Origin: JALORV01 sp035498175 | GTDB taxonomy: Bacteria > Pseudomonadota > Gammaproteobacteria > Burkholderiales > Burkholderiaceae_F | NCBI GenBank assembly: GCA_035498175.1 | Contig: DATKAJ010000118.1 | Location: forward strand, 1 to 39,010 | Length of the DNA: 39,010 nucleotides | Direction: 5' to 3' | Shown here: positions 15,387 through 23,523 of the stretch, in pieces | How the letters are laid out: every line of letters begins with the position of its first letter | Numbering within the stretch: the first letter of the stretch is position 1 | Made by a program: the position numbers and the translations under genes | The notes under the pieces: generated by a model | What the model saw: only the letters and a program-made list of their open reading frames with translations | Database searches by the model: none | What the model was told of the DNA's origin: nothing

Positions 15387-16910
15387 ATGACCACGATTCG
15401 CAAGGACGACCTTGTCGAGAGCATCGCCGGCGCGCTGCAGTTCATCAGCTACTACCACCCGGCGGACTACATCAGCCACCTCGCGCGAGCCTACGAGGCC
15501 GAGGAAAGCGCTGCTGCCAAGGACGCCATCGCGCAGATCCTGACCAACTCGCGCATGTGCGCCGAGGGCCACCGGCCGATCTGCCAGGACACCGGCATCG
15601 TCAACGTCTTTCTGAAGATCGGCATGGACGTGCGCTGGGAGGGCTTCAACGGTTCGCTCGACGACGCAGTCAACGAGGGCGTGCGGCGCGGCTACCTCAA
15701 CCCGGACAACGTGCTGCGCGCGTCGGTCGTCGATCCGCCCGAGTTCGGTCGCAAGAACACGAAGGACAACACGCCGGCCGTGATCAGCGTTCAGCTCGTT
15801 CCCGGAGACACGGTCGAAGTAACGGTGGCAGCCAAGGGCGGAGGCTCCGAGAACAAGAGCAAGTTCGTCATGCTCAATCCGAGCGACTCGATCGCCGACT
15901 GGGTGCTGAAGACGGTGCCGACCATGGGCGCCGGCTGGTGCCCGCCGGGCATGCTCGGCATCGGCATCGGCGGCACCGCGGAGAAGGCGATGGCGATGGC
16001 CAAGGAAGCTTTGATGGACGACATCGACATGTCCGACCTGCTGAAGCGCGGCGCGAAGACCGACGTCGAGAAGCTTCGGGTCGAGCTCTACGACAAGGTC
16101 AACGCACTCGGCATCGGCGCGCAGGGACTCGGCGGCCTGTCGACCGTGCTCGACGTCAAGATCAAGATGTATCCGACGCACGCGGCGAGCAAGCCGGTCG
16201 CGATCATTCCCAACTGCGCGGCGACGCGGCACGCGCACTTCGTGCTCGATGGTTCGGGACCAGCGTATCTCGATCCGCCTTCGCTTGACAGCTGGCCGAA
16301 GGTCAACTGGCAGCCCGACGCGCAGAAGAGCACGCGCGTCAACCTCGAAACGCTGACGAAGGAGCAGGTGGCAGCGTGGAAGCCCGGCCAGACGCTGCTG
16401 CTGAACGGCAGGATGCTGACCGGCCGCGACGCCGCGCACAAGCGCATCCAGGACATGCTCGCGAAGGGCGAGAAGCTTCCCGTCGACTTCACCAATCGCG
16501 TGATCTACTACGTCGGGCCGGTCGACCCGGTACGCGATGAAGTGGTCGGACCCGCGGGCCCGACGACTGCAACGCGCATGGACAAGTTCACCGAGATGAT
16601 GCTGGCGCAGACCGGGCTGATCGCGATGATCGGCAAGGCCGAGCGCGGCCCCGTAGCCATCGAAGCGATCCGCAAGCATCGCAGCGCGTACCTGATGGCC
16701 GTTGGCGGTGCGGCGTACCTGGTCGCCAAAGCGATCAAGGGAGCAAAAGTCGTCGGCTTTGGCGACCTTGGCATGGAGGCGATCTACGAGTTCGACGTGA
16801 AGGACATGCCGGTCACTGTCGCGGTCAGCGCCGACGGCACTTCAGTGCATCAGACAGGACCGAAGGAATGGCAGGCGAAGATCGGCAAGATTCCGCTGGC
16901 CGTCGCCTGA
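15387..16910 (+). CDS. Class I (iron-sulfur) fumarate hydratase
   Basis: This 507-residue single-chain protein matches class I fumarase length, with the N- and C-terminal lobes fused. Three cysteines are spaced like the 4Fe-4S ligands of Escherichia coli FumA: Cys66 in RPICQDTG, Cys185 in GWCPPGML and Cys277 in IPNCAATRHAHF (119 and 92 residues apart). The C-terminal beta lobe has YYVGPVDPV, PAGPTTATRMDKF and GFGDLGMEAIYEF. It interconverts fumarate and malate in the citric acid cycle, and the oxygen-labile cluster acts as Lewis acid. AGGAG precedes the ATG by six bases. Related enzymes can act on mesaconate or tartrate, so a broader substrate range is possible. The downstream PLP enzyme gene begins only ten bases after the stop. 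Confidence 0.94.
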   Translation: MTTIRKDDLVESIAGALQFISYYHPADYISHLARAYEAEESAAAKDAIAQILTNSRMCAEGHRPICQDTGIVNVFLKIGMDVRWEGFNGSLDDAVNEGVRRGYLNPDNVLRASVVDPPEFGRKNTKDNTPAVISVQLVPGDTVEVTVAAKGGGSENKSKFVMLNPSDSIADWVLKTVPTMGAGWCPPGMLGIGIGGTAEKAMAMAKEALMDDIDMSDLLKRGAKTDVEKLRVELYDKVNALGIGAQGLGGLSTVLDVKIKMYPTHAASKPVAIIPNCAATRHAHFVLDGSGPAYLDPPSLDSWPKVNWQPDAQKSTRVNLETLTKEQVAAWKPGQTLLLNGRMLTGRDAAHKRIQDMLAKGEKLPVDFTNRVIYYVGPVDPVRDEVVGPAGPTTATRMDKFTEMMLAQTGLIAMIGKAERGPVAIEAIRKHRSAYLMAVGGAAYLVAKAIKGAKVVGFGDLGMEAIYEFDVKDMPVTVAVSADGTSVHQTGPKEWQAKIGKIPLAVA

Positions 16911-16920
16911 ACCCGCGTCC

Positions 16921-18042
16921 ATGAACCGTCCACCCGAGTGGCGGTCCTGGTGCGACGAGGCGGTCAGCCGCATCGACGCGGATTTCGCGCGCTCGGCCGA
17001 CACGCATCTGTTGCGCGTCGACATTCCGGGCGTTCCGGACTGCCCGCTGTACTTCAAGGACGAGTCGGTTCATCCGACCGGCAGCCTCAAGCACCGCCTC
17101 GCGCGCTCGCTGTTTCTCTACGGCCTGTGCAACGGCCTTATCGGCCCGCGCACGACCGTGGTCGAGGCGTCTTCGGGGTCGACCGCGGTATCGGAGGCGT
17201 ACTTCGCGCGACTGGTGGGCGTGCCCTTCATCGCCGTGATGCCGTGCTCGACCTCGCGCGAAAAGATTGCGCTGATCGAGTTTCACGGTGGGCGCTGCCA
17301 CCTGGTCGATTCACCCGCCGCGGTCTACCACGAGGCTGCACGTCTCGCCGAGCGCGCGGGCGGCCACTACATGGACCAGTTCACGTACGCGGAGCGGGCA
17401 ACCGACTGGCGCGGCAACAACAACATCGCCGAATCGATCTTCGAGCAGATGCGAAACGAACCTCACTCCGTGCCGGAATGGATTGTCGTCGGCGCAGGGA
17501 CAGGCGGCACCAGTTCCACGCTGGGCCGATACGTCCGGTACCGCAGGCATCCGACGCGAATCGCGCTGGCCGATCCTGAGAATTCGGTCTTCCACGACTA
17601 CTGCGTTAACGGCGATGCCTCGATCACGCACCGCGGGGCCTCGCGCATCGAGGGCATCGGCCGGCCGCGCGTGGAACCGAGCTTCAACCGGCACGTGATC
17701 GACCGCTCGTTCCGCGTGCCAGACGCGGCGTCGTTCGGCGCCGCCCGCTTCCTCGAAGGCGTGCTCGGCCGCAAGGTGGGACCATCGACCGGCACGGCCC
17801 TGATCGCCTGTGTCCAACTGCTCGCAGAGATGAAGCGGACGCGCCGGCGCGGCGCAGTGGTGACGCTGCTGTGCGATGGCGGCGAGCGCTATCTCGCCAC
17901 CTGCTACGACGACGGCTGGCTGCGCGGACAGGGGCTCGACATCAAGCCCGCGCGCGACGCGCTATCGCACTTCTGGACGAAGGGCCTGTGGCGAGAGCCG
18001 CACACCAGGACCCGTCAACCGAAGAGGCCCGTGCTGAGGTAG
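16921..18042 (+). CDS. PLP-dependent cysteine synthase-family enzyme, Cds1-like (probable L-cysteine desulfhydrase)
   Basis: This 373-residue protein is a fold-type II PLP enzyme. The Schiff-base lysine is in HPTGSLKHRLARS (about residue 59), the substrate loop is EASSGSTAVSE, and the phosphate-binding glycine loop is VVGAGTGGTSSTLG. It differs from cysteine synthases in having SLKHR rather than SVKDR and a longer C-terminus. This pattern fits the Cds1 group, which releases H2S, pyruvate and ammonia from cysteine; the assignment is from motif memory and could be wrong in substrate. It follows the fumarase gene by ten bases with no clear ribosome binding site, suggesting coupling. Its last 28 bases overlap the 3' end of cysM on the other strand. 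Confidence 0.8.
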   Translation: MNRPPEWRSWCDEAVSRIDADFARSADTHLLRVDIPGVPDCPLYFKDESVHPTGSLKHRLARSLFLYGLCNGLIGPRTTVVEASSGSTAVSEAYFARLVGVPFIAVMPCSTSREKIALIEFHGGRCHLVDSPAAVYHEAARLAERAGGHYMDQFTYAERATDWRGNNNIAESIFEQMRNEPHSVPEWIVVGAGTGGTSSTLGRYVRYRRHPTRIALADPENSVFHDYCVNGDASITHRGASRIEGIGRPRVEPSFNRHVIDRSFRVPDAASFGAARFLEGVLGRKVGPSTGTALIACVQLLAEMKRTRRRGAVVTLLCDGGERYLATCYDDGWLRGQGLDIKPARDALSHFWTKGLWREPHTRTRQPKRPVLR

Positions 18043-18941
18043 CGGTCGCCGCGGTCGCAGACGACGAAGACGATCGTCGCGTCCTGCACCTCCGCAGCGA
18101 TTCTCAGCGCGATCAGGCAGGCCCCTCCCGCCGACGGGCCGCAGCTGATGCCTTCCTCCGCGCTCAGCCGTCGGGCCATCGCCTCGGCGTCGGCCCGGCT
18201 CACGAGCTCGAGCCGATCGACGCGCGACGGCTGATAGATCTTCGGAAGGTACGCGTCAGGCCATTTGCGGATGCCCGGAATATGCGAGCCCTCGGCCGGC
18301 TGCGCACCGACGATCTGGATGGCCGGGCTGTGTTCCCTCAGGTAGCGCCCGACGCCCATGATCGTTCCTGTCGTCCCCATCGCGCTGACGAAGTGCGTGA
18401 TGCCGCCGTCGGTGTCGCGCCAGATTTCAGGTCCGGTGGCCTCGTAGTGCGCGCGCGGATTGTCCGGGTTCGCAAACTGGTCCAGCACCCGCCCCTGACC
18501 TTCGGCCTGCATCTGCATGGCGAGGTCGCGTGCGTATTCCATGCCGCCCTTGCTGGCCGGCGTGAGGATCAGCTCCGCGCCATAGGCCGCCATGCTGGCG
18601 CGCCGCTCGGCGCTGAGGTTGTCCGGCATCAGCAGCGTCATCCGGTAACCTTTCATCGCGGCGATCATCGCGAGCGCGATCCCGGTATTGCCGCTGGTCG
18701 CTTCGATCAGGCGGTCGCCCGGCCGGATTTCGCCGCGCTCTTCGGCGCGGCGGATCATCGAATACGCTGGCCGATCCTTGACCGAGCCGCCGGGGTTGTT
18801 GCCTTCGAGCTTGCCGAGGATCAAGTTGCCGCGCCGCGCATTGTCGGCTCCCGGAAGGCGCTGCAGGCGCACCAGCGGCGTGTTGCCGATCGTCTGATCG
18901 ATCGTCGGCAGCGCGAGCGCGGCGGCTTCGTCACGCACCAT
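18015..18941 (-). CDS. cysM: Cysteine synthase B (O-acetylserine sulfhydrylase, CysM)
   Basis: This 308-residue fold-type II PLP enzyme has the CysM-type motif EGNNPGGSVKDRPAYSMI with the PLP lysine, the substrate loop EATSGNTGIALA, and the glycine loop SAMGTTGTIMG. It makes cysteine from O-acetylserine and sulfide or thiosulfate. The ATG at 18941 is chosen because AGGAGG stands five bases ahead of it and because it yields the usual family N-terminus (LPTIDQTIGNTPLVRL); the frame is open further upstream but without conserved sequence. The start lies 11 bases inside the end of lapB, so the two are translated from one mRNA. Its 3' end overlaps the convergent Cds1-like gene. Confidence 0.95.
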   Translation of the reverse strand: MVRDEAAALALPTIDQTIGNTPLVRLQRLPGADNARRGNLILGKLEGNNPGGSVKDRPAYSMIRRAEERGEIRPGDRLIEATSGNTGIALAMIAAMKGYRMTLLMPDNLSAERRASMAAYGAELILTPASKGGMEYARDLAMQMQAEGQGRVLDQFANPDNPRAHYEATGPEIWRDTDGGITHFVSAMGTTGTIMGVGRYLREHSPAIQIVGAQPAEGSHIPGIRKWPDAYLPKIYQPSRVDRLELVSRADAEAMARRLSAEEGISCGPSAGGACLIALRIAAEVQDATIVFVVCDRGDRYLSTGLFG

Positions 18942-20100
18942 CGACCTCCTCGACCCGTCGCGGCGGATAACTGTCCCAGCTGCTGCAGCCGGGACAGTTC
19001 CAGTGGTATTCGCGGGTGCGGAAGCCGCACTTGTTGCAGCGAAAGCGCGCAAGCTTGCGCGCGTGGCCCTTCAGCAACGCGCTCATCGAAGCGAGTTCCT
19101 CGTCGCCCGGGTTCAGTGCCAGACGCGCTTCAGCCAGGCGCTCGAAGCCGAGCAAGGATGGGTGCCGCTTGAGTTCGTCTGCCACCAGTGTCTCGGCAGC
19201 GGCGGCTCCCTGCCATTCGGCGGTCCGCGCATAGGCAGTGTCCAGCAGGTCGATCGACGGTGCGTCCGAAAGCGAGCGTCGCAGCCAGTTGAGCGCCTCG
19301 TCACGGCGGCCGAGCCGGTCCAGGGTCGCGCTGACCTTTGATGCAATCAACGGCAGGTGCTCACGCGACGCGCCCTCGACCCGCCGCCAGAGGCGCAATG
19401 CTTCCTCGGCTTCTCCCTGTCGCTCGGCCAGATCGCCCGCAAGGATCAATCCACGAACCGACTTACGGTCTGTGGCCAGCGCATCATCCACCGCCGCCTG
19501 TGCTTCGTCGAATCGTCCCGAGGCAATGGCGGCTTCGGCAATCTCGCAGCGGAAGTGCGCAATCGCGGTCTGGTGGTTCTCGCCGGCCTCGCTTTCGAGG
19601 CGGCGGGCACAGTCGATCGCCTTGGACCATTCGCGCTCCATCTGGTAGATGCGCAGCAACGCGCGCTGCGCTTCGAAGCGATGGTTGCGGTCCTCGAGCA
19701 GGCGCGTGAACGCGTCTTCGGCCCGGTCGAGCAGCCCGCCCTTGAGGTAGTCCTGCCCGAGTTCGGCCAGCGCGCGCGAGCGCTCGCGCGCGGGCAGGTC
19801 AGCGCGATTGAGCAGGTGGGTGTGGATGCGGACGGCGCGGTCGAACTCGCCGCGGCGGCGGAAGAGATTGCCCAGGGCATGGTGCAGTTCGATCGTCTCC
19901 GGATCGAGCTTGACGACTTCGATGAACGCATCGATCGCCTTGTCGTGCTGGTCGTTCAACAGCAGGTTCAACCCGCGGAAGTAGGAGTGCGGTAGCGCCG
20001 CGTTGTCGGCCGCACGCATGCGCGATTCGAAGGCGCGGCCGAACCAGCCGGCCGCGAACACCAGCGGCAGCACGACGAGGTACCACAGCTCGAACTCCAT
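18931..20100 (-). CDS. lapB: Lipopolysaccharide assembly protein LapB (YciM)
   Basis: This 389-residue protein matches the family length. The N-terminal span MEFELWYLVVLPLVFAAGWFGRAFE (in part) anchors it in the inner membrane with the rest in the cytoplasm. About eight TPR-like helical repeats follow (for example HALGNLFRRRGEFDRAVRIH). The C-terminus has a rubredoxin-like zinc ribbon, CNKC then CPGC (about residues 357-374). In Escherichia coli, LapB links FtsH to LpxC degradation and so sets LPS synthesis. It follows lapA by 44 bases in the usual lapA-lapB pairing. Its last 11 bases overlap the cysM start. Confidence 0.95.
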   Translation of the reverse strand: MEFELWYLVVLPLVFAAGWFGRAFESRMRAADNAALPHSYFRGLNLLLNDQHDKAIDAFIEVVKLDPETIELHHALGNLFRRRGEFDRAVRIHTHLLNRADLPARERSRALAELGQDYLKGGLLDRAEDAFTRLLEDRNHRFEAQRALLRIYQMEREWSKAIDCARRLESEAGENHQTAIAHFRCEIAEAAIASGRFDEAQAAVDDALATDRKSVRGLILAGDLAERQGEAEEALRLWRRVEGASREHLPLIASKVSATLDRLGRRDEALNWLRRSLSDAPSIDLLDTAYARTAEWQGAAAAETLVADELKRHPSLLGFERLAEARLALNPGDEELASMSALLKGHARKLARFRCNKCGFRTREYHWNCPGCSSWDSYPPRRVEEVDGA

Positions 20101-20144
20101 CAGGGCCCGCTCACGCTTGGGTCGCGCATGCGTCGATCGCGGAC

Positions 20145-20483
20145 CTAGTGGCGCGCCATCTCGCCCGCGACCTCGACGACCGCGCCCGACTGGCGCGCCG
20201 CAGAGGCCATGCGGTCGGCGACGGACTCCGTGCCCGTCGGCGGCGGCGCTTGCTGCCGCAGGCTCGTGACCTCACGCCGAATCCGGTAGATCGGAAGCGC
20301 CAGCGCCAGCGCACCGAGCAACGCTCCCACGGCGATGCAGACCAGCATTACCAGGATCAGCGGCACGTGCTCGAAGGTCACGTTCGCGGTGATGCGCACC
20401 GGCACCGGGGTCGTGTTCTTCAGCGCAAACCAGAGCACCAGCAGGAAGAAAGCCAGTCTTACGAGCCACGCCAGTAACCGCAT
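20145..20483 (-). CDS. lapA: Lipopolysaccharide assembly protein LapA (YciS-like)
   Basis: This 112-residue small membrane protein has two spans: LLAWLVRLAFFLLVLWFALK and LILVMLVCIAVGALLGALAL. A short loop with NTTPVPVRI lies between them, and a basic cytoplasmic tail (YRIRREVTSLRQQ) may be coiled. That is the LapA/DUF1049 architecture. The ATG at 20483 follows GGGAGGGG, a strong ribosome binding site; the frame open upstream adds a non-conserved stretch. A TACAAT -10-like box (20529-20524) lies upstream without a good -35. Because a terminator closes ihfB transcription, lapA probably has its own promoter there. LapA works beside LapB in LPS assembly control. Confidence 0.88.
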   Translation of the reverse strand: MRLLAWLVRLAFFLLVLWFALKNTTPVPVRITANVTFEHVPLILVMLVCIAVGALLGALALALPIYRIRREVTSLRQQAPPPTGTESVADRMASAARQSGAVVEVAGEMARH

Positions 20484-20575
20484 CGTCCCCTCCCGAGGCT
20501 TCGAGTCGACCGACGAAGTGGGCATTGTAGGCAAGCACCGCAGGCGGGCGGCCGCGGCAAGCGCGCGCCAGGGGC

Positions 20576-20601
20576 AAAAAAAAGCCGCGCCAAGGCGCGG
20601 C
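20576..20601 (-). terminator. Intrinsic terminator after ihfB
   Basis: On the minus strand GCCGCGCC (20601-20594) pairs with GGCGCGGC (20591-20584) around TT, directly followed by eight T residues (20583-20576). Confidence 0.95.
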
Positions 20602-20618
20602 CCGTTCGTTGGCTCGAT

Positions 20619-20930
20619 CTACTCGTCGTCTTCACCGTTGGCGGAGCCGGCCTCGCCGTCAACCCGCTCACGCAGTTCCTTGCCGGCTTTGAAGTGCGGC
20701 ACGTACTTGGCCGGCACCTGGACACGATCTCCCGACTTCGGGTTGCGTCCGACTCGCGGCGGACGGTAGTTCAGGGCAAAGCTGCCGAAGCCTCGGATCT
20801 CGATGCGCTGGCCGGCGGCCAGCGCTTCGGTCATCGCGTCGAGCATGGTGTTGACGGCTTCATCGGCGTCGCGCGCGACCAAGCGGGGGTTGCGCTCAGC
20901 CAGTCGCGCGATCAACTCCGATTTGGTCAT
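20619..20930 (-). CDS. ihfB: Integration host factor subunit beta
   Basis: This 103-residue protein starts MTKSELIARLAERNP and carries the DNA-minor-groove arm motif RIEIRGFGSF followed by GRNPKSGDRVQVPAKYVPHFKAGKELRERV. That arm contains the conserved proline (RNPKSG) that intercalates and bends DNA. It pairs with IHF-alpha, encoded elsewhere. The C-terminus has an acidic extension (DGEAGSANGEDDE) beyond the usual end. The ATG at 20930 gives the family N-terminus; a TTG three codons upstream (20939) has a better-spaced GGAG, so initiation there cannot be excluded. The gene follows rpsA by 22 bases, a classic rpsA-ihfB arrangement, and ends at a strong terminator. Confidence 0.96.
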   Translation of the reverse strand: MTKSELIARLAERNPRLVARDADEAVNTMLDAMTEALAAGQRIEIRGFGSFALNYRPPRVGRNPKSGDRVQVPAKYVPHFKAGKELRERVDGEAGSANGEDDE

Positions 20931-20952
20931 CGTCTTCAATGACGGGCTCCGC

Positions 20953-22662
20953 TTACTTGCTCTGCGTATCGAGCTTCGCCTTCAGCAGCGCACCGAGATT
21001 GGTCGTGCCGGTCTGCGCCTCGGCCTGCATCCGCTCCATCGTGGCCGACGTCTCGGCGCTGTCCTTCGCCTTGATCGACAGGTTGATGTTGCGGTTCTTG
21101 CGGTCGACGTTGATGATCATCGCGTTGACAGTATCACCTTCCTTCAGGTGATTGCGGGCATCCTCGACGCGGTCGGCCGAAATCTCCGAAGCGCGCAGGT
21201 AGCCCTCGATGTCGCCGCCGAGGTCGACGACCGCGCCCTTGGCGTCGACCGTCTTCACCTGACCGGTGACGACCGAGCCCTTCTCGTGGCCGGCGGCAAA
21301 GTTCGTGAACGGATCCCCCGAGAGCTGCTTGACACCCAATGAGATGCGCTCGCGCTCAGTGTCGATCGCCAGCACCATCGCTTCGATCTCGTCGCCCTTC
21401 TTGTACTTGCGCACGGCATCCTCGCCGCTCTCGCTCCACGAGAGATCCGACAGGTGCACCAGGCCGTCGATGCCGCCCGGCAGCCCGATAAAGACGCCGA
21501 AGTCCGTGATCGACTTGATCTGGCCTTTGACCTTGTCACCCTTCTTGTGCGAGTGCGCGAAGTCGTCCCACGGATTCGGTTTGCATTGCTTCATACCGAG
21601 GCTGATGCGGCGGCGCTCCTCGTCGATCTCGAGCACCATCACTTCGACCTCGTCGCCGAGCTGCACGACCTTCTTCGGATCGACGTTCTTGTTGGTCCAG
21701 TCCATTTCGGAGACGTGAACCAAGCCTTCAATGCCGGCCTCGATCTCGACAAACGCGCCATAGTCGGTGATGTTGGTGACCTTGCCGAACAGCCGGGTGC
21801 CCTGCGGGTAGCGGCGCGCCAGCCCGACCCATGGATCCTCGCCGAGCTGCTTGACGCCGAGCGAAACGCGGTTCTTCTCCTGATCGAACTTCAGGACCTT
21901 GGCGGTGATCTCCTGGCCGACCTGCACGACCTCGCTCGGGTGCCGCACACGGCGCCACGCCAGGTCGGTGATGTGCAGCAGGCCGTCGATGCCGCCGAGG
22001 TCGACGAACGCGCCGTAGTCGGTGATGTTCTTGACCGTGCCCTTGACGATCGCACCTTCCTTGAGGTTCTCGAGCAGCTTGGCGCGTTCCTCGCCCATGC
22101 TGGCCTCGACCACCGCACGGCGCGAGACAACGACGTTGTTGCGCTTGCGGTCGAGCTTGATGACCTTGAACTCGAGCGTCTTGCCTTCGTACGGTGTCGT
22201 GTCCTTGACCGGACGCGTATCGACCAGCGATCCCGGCAGGAACGCACGAATGCCGTTGGTCATGACCGTCAGGCCGCCCTTGACCTTGCCGGTGATCGTG
22301 CCGCTGACCAGTTCGCCGCTGTCGAGCGCCTTCTCGAGGTTCATCCATGCGGCGAGGCGCTTGGCCTTGTCGCGCGACAGGATGGTGTCGCCATAACCAT
22401 TCTCGAGCGACTCGATCGCGACCGAAACGAAGTCGCCGGGCTTGACGTCGAGTTCGCCGGCGTCGTTCTTGAATTCCTCAAGCGGGATGTAGGCCTCGGA
22501 CTTGAGGCCGGCATTGACCACGACGAAGTTGTAGTCGACACGGACCACCTCGGCCGTGATCACTTCGCCCTGCTTCATCTCCTGACGGTTCAGGCTCTCT
22601 TCGAAGAGGGCGGCAAAACTCTCGGACTTGCTGGTGCTGCTGTGCGTTGCGACGGATGACAT
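20953..22662 (-). CDS. rpsA: 30S ribosomal protein S1
   Basis: This 569-residue protein has six S1 RNA-binding repeats. The later ones share the pattern seen in ITDYGAFVDLGGIDGLLHIT, ITDYGAFVEIEAGIEGLVHV and ITDFGVFIGLPGGIDGLVHL; the first two are more divergent and bind the ribosome. The N-terminus FAALFEESLNRQEMKQGEVI matches proteobacterial S1. S1 recruits and unfolds mRNA on the small subunit. The ATG at 22662 gives the family start; it has no clear Shine-Dalgarno, which is usual for rpsA. A leader of 174 bases separates it from cmk and contains two small hairpins near the cmk stop (22815-22844), but no convincing promoter. Confidence 0.97.
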   Translation of the reverse strand: MSSVATHSSTSKSESFAALFEESLNRQEMKQGEVITAEVVRVDYNFVVVNAGLKSEAYIPLEEFKNDAGELDVKPGDFVSVAIESLENGYGDTILSRDKAKRLAAWMNLEKALDSGELVSGTITGKVKGGLTVMTNGIRAFLPGSLVDTRPVKDTTPYEGKTLEFKVIKLDRKRNNVVVSRRAVVEASMGEERAKLLENLKEGAIVKGTVKNITDYGAFVDLGGIDGLLHITDLAWRRVRHPSEVVQVGQEITAKVLKFDQEKNRVSLGVKQLGEDPWVGLARRYPQGTRLFGKVTNITDYGAFVEIEAGIEGLVHVSEMDWTNKNVDPKKVVQLGDEVEVMVLEIDEERRRISLGMKQCKPNPWDDFAHSHKKGDKVKGQIKSITDFGVFIGLPGGIDGLVHLSDLSWSESGEDAVRKYKKGDEIEAMVLAIDTERERISLGVKQLSGDPFTNFAAGHEKGSVVTGQVKTVDAKGAVVDLGGDIEGYLRASEISADRVEDARNHLKEGDTVNAMIINVDRKNRNINLSIKAKDSAETSATMERMQAEAQTGTTNLGALLKAKLDTQSK

Positions 22663-22836
22663 GTAAGGACCCAGAAGAACACTGCAATTCACGCTTCGGC
22701 CTTGCGCCTCGGCGGAGTTATCGACTCGCAGCGGGGAAAACCTGAACGGGCCGGCGCCCGCGACAAAGACGTCCCTGCTGCACCCTTTGCTGCTACTGCT
22801 GTACTGCCCTGCCCGGCGGATCCCCCGCCCGGCTAC

Positions 22837-23523
22837 TCAGCCGGCTTCGCCCTGCGGACTGTCCCGCAAGGAGGCAAACCAGTTGAGCACCTGTGCCACA
22901 ACCTCGTCGATCGTGAGATCGGACGAGTCGAGCCGGTAGGCATCTTCCGCGGGCCGCAGGGGCGCTGCCGAGCGCTCGGTATCGCGCCGGTCGCGCGCTT
23001 CCAGCTCCCGCGAAAGGTCGGCAATGTTAGTCGAAATTCCTTTTCCCATCAACTGCTTATATCGGCGCGCGGCTCTGGCCGCGACGCTCGCGGTCAGGAA
23101 CACCTTCAGTGCCGCGTCGGGGAAGACCACGGTGCCCATGTCGCGCCCATCCGCGACCAGGCCCGGCACGGTGCGACAACGACGCTGCAGGGCGAGCAAG
23201 GCCGAACGGACTGCGGGATGGACGGCCACGTGCGAAGCGGCGCGGCTGATCTCCTCGGTGCGGATGGCGTCGGTGACATCCATGTCGTCAAGGAGGACCC
23301 GATCCCGCCGGAACGTCGGCCGCAGGTCGGCGGCCAGCACAGCGAGGCTCTGCCCGTCGTGCACGTCGACACGACGATTGACCGCGAGCAGCGCCAGCAG
23401 GCGATAGAGCGCACCGCTGTCGAGATAGTGGAACCCGAGGTGGCGCGCCACAGCCTGCGCGATGGTTCCCTTACCTGACGCCGTTGGGCCGTCGATCGCA
23501 ATGACCGGAAGTTCGTGGTTCAC
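22837..23523 (-). CDS. cmk: Cytidylate kinase
   Basis: This 228-residue P-loop kinase has ELPVIAIDGPTASGKGT near the N-terminus, the Walker A of CMP kinases. It also has FHYLDSGALYR (substrate binding), VADGRDMGTVVFPDA (CMP contact) and RAARRYKQL (lid). It phosphorylates CMP and dCMP using ATP. The GTG at 23523 is chosen because it sits immediately before the conserved N-terminus and overlaps the aroA stop as GTGA. The frame extends upstream but without conservation. The pairing aroA-cmk-rpsA is widespread in proteobacteria. With no ribosome binding site visible, translation is likely coupled to aroA. Confidence 0.95.
   Translation of the reverse strand: MNHELPVIAIDGPTASGKGTIAQAVARHLGFHYLDSGALYRLLALLAVNRRVDVHDGQSLAVLAADLRPTFRRDRVLLDDMDVTDAIRTEEISRAASHVAVHPAVRSALLALQRRCRTVPGLVADGRDMGTVVFPDAALKVFLTASVAARAARRYKQLMGKGISTNIADLSRELEARDRRDTERSAAPLRPAEDAYRLDSSDLTIDEVVAQVLNWFASLRDSPQGEAG

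Noticed and set aside
15222..16679. Long open frame antisense to the fumarase gene
   Set aside because: It is a shadow frame common in GC-rich coding DNA; the plus-strand frame has conserved fumarase motifs throughout.
22815..22844. Two small hairpins around the cmk stop as an intrinsic terminator before rpsA
   Set aside because: Stems are five to six bases with no T-run on either strand, so termination is not supported.
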